NCBI GenBank assembly: GCA_018714725.1
Contig: DVMZ01000082.1
Span: 1 to 8,417, forward strand
From: Candidatus Scatosoma pullistercoris
GTDB taxonomy: Bacteria; Bacillota; Clostridia; Christensenellales; Borkfalkiaceae
Direction: 5' to 3'
Length of the DNA stretch: 8,417 nt
Notes under the pieces: generated by a model
The model's database searches: none
Seen by the model: the letters and a program-made list of their open reading frames with translations, nothing else
What the model was told of the DNA's origin: nothing
In this document: positions 1-6,119 of the stretch, in pieces
Position numbering within the stretch: position 1 is the first letter of the stretch
Layout of the letters: each line of letters begins with the position of its first letter
Position numbers and translations under genes: made by a program

Positions 1-106
1 GGCCGTACACCGTCTCGGTCGGAAACGCCACCACCCCGCCGCCGAAAATAATTTCCTTTGCTTCCGCAAGGCTCTGCGGCGTAATTTTTTCCACGCGTGT
101 AATCAT
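1..106 (-). CDS. L-threonylcarbamoyladenylate synthase (TsaC/Sua5/YwlC family), N-terminal fragment
   Basis: Only the first 35 codons are in the window; the gene runs off the low-coordinate edge. The visible end reads GGGVVAFPTETVYG (residues 22-35), the hallmark N-terminal strand and loop of the YrdC/Sua5 fold. In this family that segment helps form the pocket for threonine and ATP. Known family role: cytoplasmic synthesis of threonylcarbamoyl-AMP from threonine, bicarbonate and ATP, the first step of the t6A37 modification of ANN-decoding tRNAs. The ATG at 104-106 is supported by an AGAAGGA ribosome binding site at 112-118, five bases upstream. It starts 29 nt after the dnaB stop with no terminator between them, so co-transcription with dnaB is likely. 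The short YrdC-only form and the longer Sua5 form cannot be told apart from this fragment. Confidence 0.88.
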   Translation of the reverse strand, partial: MITRVEKITPQSLAEAKEIIFGGGVVAFPTETVYG

Positions 107-135
107 CTTTATCCTTCTTTCCGGTTTCTCCGCGC

Positions 136-1638
136 TCATTCAAACGGCAGTTCGTCGTCGCCGTCCGGACCTGCGGGCTCCTCCGGGCCGTCCGGCATTC
201 CGCTCCGGCCGCCGAAAGCCTCTTCCGCAGGCTCCTCGTCCTCGAAATTTCTCGGCCCCCGGGAATATTCGGGCGGTTCCTCGTCCATGCCCTGCGCGTC
301 CACGTCCACAAACTTGGTGCTTTCGCCGATGAATTTCAGCTGGATACGCCCCTGCGAACCGTTTCTGTGCTTGGCAATGATGAGCTCCGCCGCGCCCTTG
401 ACGATTTTCCCGGACGCGAGTTCTTCGGCCGTCGCCGTCGCTTCCGGACGGTTGATGAACATGACGATGTCCGCGTCCTGCTCGATGGCGCCCGATTCAC
501 GGAGATCGGAGAGCTGCGGCTCCTTGGACTGAATACGACGGAGCTGAGAAAGCGCGATAACGGGAACGTTGAGCTCCTTCGCCATAATTTTGAGATCGCG
601 CGTGATGGACGCGATTTCCTGCTGACGGTTCTCCGCACCGGCCAGTTTGGAGTCCCCGCCCGACATCAGCTGGATATAGTCGATCATGACCATGTCCACG
701 CCCCCCGCCACCGTGCGCAGACGGCGGCATTTGGACAGAATCTGAGCCGGGGTCACCCGGGAAGAATCGTCGATATAAATTTTGCTCTTTTTGAGCTTGT
801 CGCTCGCCAGCATGAGCTTTTTCCACTCCGCCGCGGAGAGCTGTCCGGACAGTCCCTTGGCCATGCTGACGTTGGCATAAGAACAGAGCAATCTCTGTAC
901 GATCTGAATGCGCGGCATTTCCAGCGAAAACACGGCGCAGACCTTGTCTTTGCGGAGCGCCGCATGCTCGACGAGGTTCATAGCGAGCGAAGTTTTTCCC
1001 ATACCGGGACGGGCGGCGAGGACGATGAGGTCGGAAGGCTGTAAACCGTTGGTCATCTGGTCCAGCCGGCGGAACCCCGTCTCCACCCCGCGGAAGACGT
1101 TGGGATCGGACTGAATCGCCTCGAATTTTTCCAGTACCTGCTGGACGATGTCCCCTTCTCCCATCCCCGCCAGCGCCGATTTATCCGACTGCTTGGAAAT
1201 GTCGTATACCGCTTTTTCCGCAAAGGCGACGGCGTCGCCGCTCTCCGCGCCGGACATACAGTTTTCGATGATCTTCCGCGAAGCGCGGATGAGCCGGCGG
1301 TTGGTGCTGTCCCTGCTGACGATCTCATAATAGGACTTATAATTCGCCGCGGAGGGAATCAGCTGCGCAAGCTCGGTGAGATACGCAATCCCGCCCGCGT
1401 TTTCGAGATTCCCCTCCCCGTCCAGTTCGTCGGAAAGGGTGACGAGATCGATGGGCTGGCGCGACTCGAAGATTTTCCGCATCGCACGAATGATATATTT
1501 GTGCGATTCCTGATAAAAATCATCCTCGCCCAGCTTGTCCACATATTCCGCCGCGATGTCGTTATCGATCAGAAAACAGCCCAGAAGCGCCATTTCCGCA
1601 TCGCGGTTGTAAGGCATTGTATTGATTTCAGCCGCCAT
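136..1638 (-). CDS. dnaB: Replicative DNA helicase DnaB
   Basis: A 500-residue hexameric 5'-3' helicase that unwinds DNA at the replication fork and recruits primase. The N-terminal domain (about 8-110) begins with an AEMALLG segment matching the usual AEQAVLG. The RecA-like ATPase domain (about 180-445) shows Walker A ARPGMGKT (209-216), catalytic Glu in FSLEM (E240), Walker B VMIDYIQLM (317-325), a sensor-like ALSQLRR (362-368), the DnaB signature DLRESGAIEQDAD (378-390) and the KHRNG arginine-finger loop (423-427). No intein interrupts the ATPase motifs. It is somewhat longer than typical DnaB (about 440-470) because residues 448-500 form an acidic, Pro/Gly-rich tail ending DDELPFE. The ATG at 1636-1638 has GAGGA at 1647-1651, eight bases upstream; the in-frame Met8 lacks such support. 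It lies 53 nt after pepF and 29 nt before the tsaC-like gene. Confidence 0.97.
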   Translation of the reverse strand: MAAEINTMPYNRDAEMALLGCFLIDNDIAAEYVDKLGEDDFYQESHKYIIRAMRKIFESRQPIDLVTLSDELDGEGNLENAGGIAYLTELAQLIPSAANYKSYYEIVSRDSTNRRLIRASRKIIENCMSGAESGDAVAFAEKAVYDISKQSDKSALAGMGEGDIVQQVLEKFEAIQSDPNVFRGVETGFRRLDQMTNGLQPSDLIVLAARPGMGKTSLAMNLVEHAALRKDKVCAVFSLEMPRIQIVQRLLCSYANVSMAKGLSGQLSAAEWKKLMLASDKLKKSKIYIDDSSRVTPAQILSKCRRLRTVAGGVDMVMIDYIQLMSGGDSKLAGAENRQQEIASITRDLKIMAKELNVPVIALSQLRRIQSKEPQLSDLRESGAIEQDADIVMFINRPEATATAEELASGKIVKGAAELIIAKHRNGSQGRIQLKFIGESTKFVDVDAQGMDEEPPEYSRGPRNFEDEEPAEEAFGGRSGMPDGPEEPAGPDGDDELPFE

Positions 1639-1676
1639 AACTCATTTCCTCATTTTTCCGGCCTTTCCGGCGCCGC

Positions 1677-1690
1677 GGCGCTCTCGCGCC
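1677..1690 (-). other. GNRA-loop RNA hairpin between pepF and dnaB
   Basis: In the transcript, GGCGC, loop GAGA, GCGCC form a five-pair G/C-only stem with a GNRA tetraloop, starting one base after the pepF stop. An overlapping perfect 12-bp palindrome (GCGCCGCGGCGC, 1670-1681) shares one arm, so an alternative fold is possible. No U-tract follows, so this is not a standard intrinsic terminator. It could stabilise the 3' end of pepF mRNA or modulate dnaB expression; that role is inference. Confidence 0.4.
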
Positions 1691-1691
1691 T

Positions 1692-3473
1692 TCACCTGAC
1701 AAGTTTCTCAAATTCGTCCAGAGTATCCCCGAACTCCTTCATCGCCGTTTCGAACGGCGCGCGGGTGGTGAGGTCCACGCCCGCCCGTTTGAGAATGGAA
1801 ACGGGATCGGTGCAGTTGCCGCCCGAAAGGAAGGAGAAGTAGTCCTTCACCGCCGGTTCGCCTTCGGACAGGATCCGCTTAACAATGGAAATTGCCGAAA
1901 TGATGCCCGTCGCGTATTTATACACATAGAACGAACGGTAGAAATGCGGAATACGCGCCCATTCGTAAGAAATTTCCTCATCGTGCACGATGCCTTCGCC
2001 GTAATACTGCTTATTGAGTCCGTAATAGACTTCGCAGAGATTTTCCTTTGTGAGCGGCTCACCCGATTCCGCTTTCGCGTGCGCGATCTGCTCGAATTCC
2101 GCAAACTGAGTCTGGCGGAAAAGGGTCGTGCGGATCATATCCATGTAGTAATTGAGCAGATATTTTTTCAGTTGTTTGTCCTCGGTGGTCGAATACAGGT
2201 ATTTCAGAAGCAGCACTTCATTGACGGTGCTGGCGATTTCCGCGAGGAAAATGGTGTATTCCGATTTGGTATAAGGCTGCGCTTCCGTGGACTTGTAGGT
2301 ATGAATGGAATGCCCCATCTCGTGCGCGATCGTGAAGATTTCATTGGTCGTCTGCTGGTAATTGAGCAGGACATACGGATGCGTGTCGTAAACGCCCGTG
2401 GAATAGGCGCCGCTGCGCTTGCCCTCCGTCTCGTAAACGTCGATCCAGCGCTCGTCCTTGCCGCGGCGGAGAAGAGCCTGATAGTCCTTGCCGAGCGGCG
2501 CAAGCCCTTTGATCACCAGCTCGTAAGCCTCTTCAAACGGCAGTTTGATGTCCGCGTCGGAAACGAGCGGCACATAGATGTCGTACATGTGCTGTTCTTC
2601 CAGCCCGAGCAGTTCCCTGCGCAGGGAAATATACCGGTGCATGGCGGGAAACGCGGCGTGTACCGACTCGATCAGGTTATTGTACACGGCCGGGGAAACG
2701 TCCTCGCCCGCCATCGCCATCGCCATGCAGGTGTCGTATTTGCGGGCGGTCTTATAGAAAATATTCTTTTTCACGTTGCCGTAATAGGTCTGCGTGATCG
2801 CGTCGATCAGACGGATATAAGCCGCATAATACGCCTTGAACCACTTTTCCCGTTCCTCTCTCTTGCCCGAATGCAGCACCAGACCGTACAGGCCGTGGCT
2901 CATCTGCACCTCTTCACCGTTGAACTCGCCCTTGGGAAGATTGAGATTGGCGTTGTCCAGCATGGAGAACACGCCCTGGAATCCGCCCATGACGTCCGAA
3001 GCCAGCGCCAGCAGTTTTTCCTCCCCTTCGCCGAGTACATGCTCCTTGGAACGGCGGATCTGATCGAGCGTATAATCATAAGCGGAAAACGCGGGATCGT
3101 CGATATACGCTTTGAGAACCGAATCGTCAAGCGAAGTGAGCTCCGGCTCCACAAACGCCATTTCCGCCATGAGCCTGGAAACCAGCGAACTCATCATCGC
3201 CGTATAGGAAGTGTATTTGGAAACGCGGATATCCTCGTCATGGCGCATGGACGCATACAGGTACAGCTTTTCCAGCCGACGGGAAAGCGCGTCGCGGAGC
3301 GCAAAAAAGTCGAGCAGTTTCTGCTTGTCGCCCAGCGTTCCCTGATAAGAGGAAATGCCGCTGTTTTCAAAATCTTTCTCAAACGCTTTGAATTCCGCTT
3401 CCCACGCTTCGTCGGAAGGGAAAATGGGAGTGAGATCCCAGGTGTATTTTGTTTCGACGTCCTTTCTTTCCAT
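1692..3473 (-). CDS. pepF: Oligoendopeptidase F, M3-family zinc metallopeptidase
   Basis: A 593-residue cytoplasmic enzyme that cleaves short oligopeptides; the length fits the PepF/M3B subfamily (about 600). The zinc site is explicit: HEMGH at 384-388 supplies two histidine ligands and catalytic Glu385, and E412 in FLAEIAST is the expected third ligand. The C-terminal RIPHFYRSFYVYKYATG segment (507-523) is the conserved substrate-binding tyrosine-rich region of PepF. The N-terminus (KYTWDLTPIFPSDEAWEAE) is typical of the family. There is no signal peptide or membrane segment. The ATG at 3471-3473 follows a strong AAGGAG at 3482-3487. The 243-nt gap upstream suggests its own transcription start, although I see no clear sigma-A promoter. 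dnaB follows after 53 nt. Confidence 0.96.
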   Translation of the reverse strand: MERKDVETKYTWDLTPIFPSDEAWEAEFKAFEKDFENSGISSYQGTLGDKQKLLDFFALRDALSRRLEKLYLYASMRHDEDIRVSKYTSYTAMMSSLVSRLMAEMAFVEPELTSLDDSVLKAYIDDPAFSAYDYTLDQIRRSKEHVLGEGEEKLLALASDVMGGFQGVFSMLDNANLNLPKGEFNGEEVQMSHGLYGLVLHSGKREEREKWFKAYYAAYIRLIDAITQTYYGNVKKNIFYKTARKYDTCMAMAMAGEDVSPAVYNNLIESVHAAFPAMHRYISLRRELLGLEEQHMYDIYVPLVSDADIKLPFEEAYELVIKGLAPLGKDYQALLRRGKDERWIDVYETEGKRSGAYSTGVYDTHPYVLLNYQQTTNEIFTIAHEMGHSIHTYKSTEAQPYTKSEYTIFLAEIASTVNEVLLLKYLYSTTEDKQLKKYLLNYYMDMIRTTLFRQTQFAEFEQIAHAKAESGEPLTKENLCEVYYGLNKQYYGEGIVHDEEISYEWARIPHFYRSFYVYKYATGIISAISIVKRILSEGEPAVKDYFSFLSGGNCTDPVSILKRAGVDLTTRAPFETAMKEFGDTLDEFEKLVR

Positions 3474-3481
3474 ACTGTTTG

Positions 3482-3487
3482 CTCCTT
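3482..3487 (-). promoter_or_regulatory. Strong ribosome binding site of pepF
   Basis: AAGGAG, a full match to the anti-Shine-Dalgarno core, eight bases before the pepF ATG. It sits at the end of an A-rich, probably unstructured leader, which should favour efficient initiation. Confidence 0.85.
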
Positions 3488-3616
3488 TATTTTTTATCCT
3501 GATTTTTGATTTTTTGTCTTTTTTTGATTTTTTATCCTTATCGTTTTACGGCTTTTTCGATTTTATGCCCCGTTTTCCGCCATTGCCCGCCGCCTCACGG
3601 CTTTACGCTTTCATAA

Positions 3617-3642
3617 CCTTTCGCCTGTACGTCCTTTCGCCT
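3617..3642. repeat. Direct repeat of a 10-mer with a 6-nt spacer
   Basis: AGGCGAAAGG (minus-strand reading) occurs twice at an exact 16-nt period in the gap between the UPF0210 gene and pepF. It has only two copies and is too short to be a CRISPR array. It could be a duplicated protein-binding site or chance. Confidence 0.45.
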
Positions 3643-3716
3643 TATGGACTTAGTCTTTCCGACGTCGCCGAATTCCAAAGACGGCACGCCCGGCATACAA
3701 GCGGGTTCCGGACGGG

Positions 3717-5072
3717 TCAGTTTTTGAAACTGTGAATGGGCGCGGGAATATTTCCGCCCCGGAGAACGAATTTCGAGCTGTCCGTTTTATGTACGGGCAA
3801 CACGGGCGCACGGCCCAGAAGTCCGCCGAAATTCACCTGATCGCCCACCTTTTTGCCGGGAGCGGGAATGATGCGCACCGCCGTCGTCTTGTTGTTGATC
3901 ATGCCGATCGCCGCTTCGTCCGCGATCATCGCCGCAATCGTCGTCGCGGGCGTATCGCCGGGAATGGCGATCATGTCCAGCCCCACGCTGCACACGCAGG
4001 TCATGGCTTCCAGTTTATCGAGACAGATGTCACCCCGCTCCGCCGCTTCGATCATGCCGATGTCCTCGGAAACTGGAATAAACGCGCCCGAAAGCCCCCC
4101 GACCCGGGAAGAGGCCATGACGCCGCCCTTCTTCACCGCGTCGTTGAGAAGAGCCAGCGCCGCCGTCGTACCGTGGCCGCCGACGCTTTCCAGGCCCAGT
4201 TCTTCGAGAATCTGCGCCACGGAATCCCCCCGTGCGGGCGTAGGCGCCAGAGAAAGATCGACGATGCCGAACTCGGCGTTCAGGCGCTTTGCCGCTTCCT
4301 TGGCAATCAGCTGTCCCGCCCGCGTGATCTTGAAAGCGGTGCGCTTGATCGTCTCCGCCGCCTCGGTGAGGTCGGCATCGGGGATTTGTTCCAGCGCGTG
4401 CCGGACGACGCCGGGGCCGGAAACGCCGACATTGATGACGCAGTCCGCCTCGCCGACGCCGTGAAAAGCGCCCGCCATGAAGGGATTGTCCTCCACCGCG
4501 TTGCAGAACGCCACCAGTTTGGCGGCGCCGATCCCGTCCTGTTTCTCGGTCAGCTCGGCCGATTTTTTGAAAATTTCACCCATCAGGCGCACCGCTTCCA
4601 TATTGATCCCCGAACGGGTGGAGCCCACGTTGACGGACGAGCAAAGCCGGTTTGTGGAAGCCAGCACTTCGGGAATGGTGGACAAAAACGTGCGCTCGTA
4701 CCCCGCAGTGGATTTATGCACCAAGGCGGAATAGCCGCCCAAAAAATCGATTCCCAGCCGCCCGGCCGCGTCGTCGAGCGCCTTTGCAATCAGCGGCGCC
4801 TTTTCGGGAAAAGCCGCCGAAATCAGGCTGACGGGCGTCACCGACACCCGCTTGTTGACAATGGGAATCCCGTATTCGCCCGAGAGATCGGAAGCCGTCT
4901 TTACGATTCTTTCCGCGCGGGAACAGACGAGATTGTACACTTTCAGCGCCGTTTCCTCCGCCGTATCCCGCACGCAGGAAAACAGGGAAATCCCCATCGT
5001 GATCGTGCGGATGTCGAGATGTTCCTTTGCCACCATGTCGATGGTTTCCAAAACGTCGAATTTCGTAAACAT
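3717..5072 (-). CDS. UPF0210 (DUF711) 'PFL family' protein
   Basis: A 451-residue protein, the standard length for UPF0210/DUF711. Family hallmarks are visible in order: RVSVTP (75-80), NVGSTRSGINMEAV (148-161), VGGHGTTAALALL (297-309), VGGLSGAFIPVSEDIGM (324-340), GKKVGDQVNFGGLLGRAPV (406-424) and the C-terminal RGGNIPAPIHSFKN (438-451). Proteins of this family adopt a fold related to pyruvate formate-lyase, hence the name, but no biochemical activity is firmly assigned and the true glycyl-radical C-terminal motif is absent. It is a soluble protein with no signal peptide. The ATG at 5070-5072 is fixed by GAGG at 5079-5082; this ribosome binding site overlaps the stop of the ACT-domain gene, so the two are translationally coupled. 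The pairing with a UPF0237 ACT protein is conserved in many Firmicutes. The frame stays open upstream of this start, but that extension is not a gene. Confidence 0.95.
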   Translation of the reverse strand: MFTKFDVLETIDMVAKEHLDIRTITMGISLFSCVRDTAEETALKVYNLVCSRAERIVKTASDLSGEYGIPIVNKRVSVTPVSLISAAFPEKAPLIAKALDDAAGRLGIDFLGGYSALVHKSTAGYERTFLSTIPEVLASTNRLCSSVNVGSTRSGINMEAVRLMGEIFKKSAELTEKQDGIGAAKLVAFCNAVEDNPFMAGAFHGVGEADCVINVGVSGPGVVRHALEQIPDADLTEAAETIKRTAFKITRAGQLIAKEAAKRLNAEFGIVDLSLAPTPARGDSVAQILEELGLESVGGHGTTAALALLNDAVKKGGVMASSRVGGLSGAFIPVSEDIGMIEAAERGDICLDKLEAMTCVCSVGLDMIAIPGDTPATTIAAMIADEAAIGMINNKTTAVRIIPAPGKKVGDQVNFGGLLGRAPVLPVHKTDSSKFVLRGGNIPAPIHSFKN

Positions 5073-5077
5073 GGCCG

Positions 5078-5083
5078 ACCTCA
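5078..5083 (-). promoter_or_regulatory. Ribosome binding site of the UPF0210 gene, embedding the upstream stop codon
   Basis: TGAGGT on the minus strand contains both the TGA stop of the ACT-domain gene (5081-5083) and the GAGG that serves the next ATG six bases later. Ribosomes finishing the ACT gene therefore sit on the initiation site of the UPF0210 gene, a classic coupling arrangement. It also fixes the start of the UPF0210 protein. Confidence 0.8.
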
Positions 5084-5350
5084 GATGTTGTGCATCGCGT
5101 TGAAGATGTCTTCGTGCTGCATATATACCGCCATGCCGATCTTTTTGCCCATCTCCGAGCATTCTTTCGCCAGCACGGCAAGCTCTTCCGTCGCCTCCGA
5201 CAAATCCACGATCATGATCATCGCGAAATATTCGCCCAGAATGGTCTGGGAAATGTCCTCGATGTTGGCGTTTTTCTCCGCCAGAAAGGCGCTGACCTTG
5301 GAAATGATTCCCTTTTTGTCCCTGCCCGTCACCGTCATTACCGCTCTCAT
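5081..5350 (-). CDS. UPF0237 ACT-domain protein
   Basis: An 89-residue protein consisting of a single ACT domain. The opening MRAVMTVTGRDKKGIISKVS, with the DKKGI turn, is the ligand-binding loop signature of ACT domains, followed by AEKNANIEDISQTI and a hydrophobic YFAMIMIVDL strand. Known for the family: ACT domains dimerise and bind small ligands, often amino acids, and UPF0237 proteins resemble the GcvR regulatory type. The actual ligand is unknown. The ATG at 5348-5350 overlaps the stop of the membrane-protein gene by 4 nt (ATGA), with AGGAAGG upstream. Its stop lies inside the ribosome binding site of the UPF0210 gene. A plausible but unproven role is as a regulatory or sensing partner of the UPF0210 protein. 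Confidence 0.94.
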   Translation of the reverse strand: MRAVMTVTGRDKKGIISKVSAFLAEKNANIEDISQTILGEYFAMIMIVDLSEATEELAVLAKECSEMGKKIGMAVYMQHEDIFNAMHNI

Positions 5351-6033
5351 TGCACACCTTCCTCTTCTTCTGCCGTTTCGTCTGCCGTTTCCTCCGCGGA
5401 TTCATCCGCCGCGGCCTCCGTCTCCGTTTCCTCGGAAACTTTGCTTTCCGCCTCCGACTCCCCGCCATCGGCGTATTCTTCCCCGATTTCCTCATCCTCT
5501 TCTTCTTCGAGCGCGCCGCGTTCGACGATTTCATACTGAATGAGGAAGTTGCTCTGCACGACGTATTTCACAAGATCGCCGCGGCCGAAATCGGGCAGGG
5601 GTTTCTCCTTGTCGAGATAAGCCTCCCGCTCCATCCATTCGCTCTTTTTGCGGCTCCAGGTTTTGAACACGCAGGAAACCGCGTCCACGTTATCTTTCTG
5701 CAGGTCCTTTTCCTCGAAACCGACGAAATAATTTTCTTCGGCGTTTTTCAGCCCTTCGGAAAGATAGTACATCATCTTGTAATATTTGCGCACTCTGTGA
5801 TACTTGATTCCCATAAACGGGAACAAAAACACCACATAGCAGGCGCTGGCGATATACACGCAAGTTTTGGGGAGGGACTGCATGGGATCCGCATAGGGCA
5901 GAGAGATGTAATAGATCAGCCAGGCCAGGCAGAATACCGCATACCCGATCGTAACGCCCGCGAAAACGCCGAAAATTTTTCTCTTCTGCGCAATCACCTT
6001 ATTGAAATCGCCGTCATTGTAAATAGTCGTCAT
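5347..6033 (-). CDS. Two-pass membrane protein with acidic C-terminal tail, unknown function
   Basis: A 228-residue protein of a family I do not recognise. Two hydrophobic helices are visible at about 20-44 (FGVFAGVTIGYAVFCLAWLI) and 57-76 (TCVYIASACYVVFLFPFMGI). They are joined by a short loop and followed by the basic segment KYHRVRKYYK, which suggests that both termini face the cytoplasm. Residues about 90-171 look like a folded soluble domain, including KTWSRKKSEWMEREAYLDKE and GRGDLVKYVVQSNFLIQYEI. Residues 172-228 are extremely acidic (Glu/Asp/Ala/Ser/Thr) and repetitive, probably disordered. The start is set at the ATG 6031-6033 because AGGAG at 6040-6044 lies six bases upstream; an in-frame TTG at 6037-6039 abuts the AGGAG and is too close. 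Its stop overlaps the ACT gene start by 4 nt, so it heads the trio. Confidence 0.85.
   Translation of the reverse strand: MTTIYNDGDFNKVIAQKRKIFGVFAGVTIGYAVFCLAWLIYYISLPYADPMQSLPKTCVYIASACYVVFLFPFMGIKYHRVRKYYKMMYYLSEGLKNAEENYFVGFEEKDLQKDNVDAVSCVFKTWSRKKSEWMEREAYLDKEKPLPDFGRGDLVKYVVQSNFLIQYEIVERGALEEEEDEEIGEEYADGGESEAESKVSEETETEAAADESAEETADETAEEEEGVQ
5369..5391. repeat. Tandem 12-nt repeat encoding part of the acidic tail
   Basis: tctgccgtttc occurs at 5369-5379 and 5381-5391 (plus-strand reading, 12-nt period), within the codons for the AEETADETAEEEE stretch of the membrane protein. In-frame duplications of this size preserve the frame and suggest that the acidic tail can expand or shrink by replication slippage. 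Confidence 0.55.
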
Positions 6034-6039
6034 GGTCAA

Positions 6040-6044
6040 CTCCT
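6040..6044 (-). promoter_or_regulatory. Ribosome binding site deciding the start of the membrane-protein gene
   Basis: AGGAG six bases before the ATG at 6031-6033. It directly touches the alternative TTG at 6037-6039, leaving no spacer, so the ATG is preferred and the protein has 228 rather than 230 residues. Confidence 0.8.
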
Positions 6045-6065
6045 GAATCCTCTATTGAAAATTAC

Positions 6066-6081
6066 CGGAAATAAATTTCCG
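6066..6081. promoter_or_regulatory. 16-bp perfect palindrome, possible operator
   Basis: CGGAAAT, two central bases, ATTTCCG: 7-bp perfect inverted arms 33 bp upstream of the membrane-protein ATG. The palindrome covers the -10 position and the end of the spacer of the possible promoter at 6068-6096, where a dimeric repressor would bind. As RNA it could form a six-pair hairpin followed by GTAATTTTC, a poor U-tract, so a weak degV terminator is the alternative reading. Confidence 0.4.
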
Positions 6082-6096
6082 TCCTCTGCCGGTCAA
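6068..6096 (-). promoter_or_regulatory. Possible sigma-A-type promoter of the membrane/ACT/UPF0210 trio
   Basis: TTGACC at 6091-6096 matches the -35 consensus in five of six positions. After a 17-nt spacer comes TATTTC at 6068-6073, only three of six for the -10. Position fits: transcription would start about 25-30 nt before the first ATG of the trio. The weak -10 keeps confidence low, and read-through from degV is an alternative. Confidence 0.3.
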
Positions 6097-6119
6097 ACCG
6101 CCGGGCAAATGCCCTTTCC

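Larger units (their letters stand above)
3474..3716 (-). promoter_or_regulatory. Intergenic leader upstream of pepF, with an A-rich 3' half
   Basis: This is the longest non-coding stretch in the window (243 nt). The part nearest pepF (3488-3540) has only 9 G/C in 53 bases, in sharp contrast to its surroundings. It contains GGATAAAAAAT twice (3489-3499 and 3527-3537, a 38-nt period) and repeated AAAAATC units (3501, 3508 and 3526 on the plus strand as gattttt). Further upstream is a direct repeat of AGGCGAAAGG (3617-3626 and 3633-3642, a 16-nt period). I found no convincing -35/-10 pair, no known riboswitch core and no terminator for the UPF0210 gene. It most likely holds the pepF promoter and leader, by inference from position and composition. 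Confidence 0.4.

Noticed and set aside
1743..1759. Inverted repeat CGCCGTT-TCG-AACGGCG near the 3' end of pepF
   Set aside because: It lies inside conserved pepF coding sequence with no U-tract; probably codon-driven.
1944..3509. Long plus-strand reading frame opposite pepF (521 codons)
   Set aside because: It is in exact register with the pepF codons and open only because pepF lacks TTA/CTA/TCA; its Arg/His-rich product matches no known family and it has no ribosome binding site context.
3595..3696. 33-codon minus-strand mini-ORF in the pepF upstream gap
   Set aside because: It has no Shine-Dalgarno sequence and no recognisable motif, and frames of this length are expected by chance.
4092..4110. 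RVGG in the UPF0210 protein as a glycyl-radical motif
   Set aside because: True glycyl-radical enzymes carry RVxG(Y/F/W) near the C-terminus; this one lies mid-protein within the UPF0210 signature VGGLSGAFIP, and no activating enzyme gene is nearby.
5073..5534. N-terminal extension of the UPF0210 frame by 154 codons
   Set aside because: The extension is the shifted reading of the ACT gene and the Glu-rich tail, giving Lys/Arg/Pro-rich low-complexity sequence; the ATG at 5070-5072 has a good ribosome binding site and gives the family's normal length.
3732..5543. Long plus-strand reading frame opposite the UPF0210 and ACT genes (603 codons)
   Set aside because: Same mirror effect; the opposite strand encodes clear UPF0210 and UPF0237 proteins.
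6037..6039. TTG as start of the membrane-protein gene
   Set aside because: It directly abuts AGGAG with no spacer, while the ATG two codons later has the proper six-base spacing.
6103..6114. 12-bp palindrome GGGCATTTGCCC just after the degV stop as a terminator
   Set aside because: The stem is only four or five pairs and no U-run follows.
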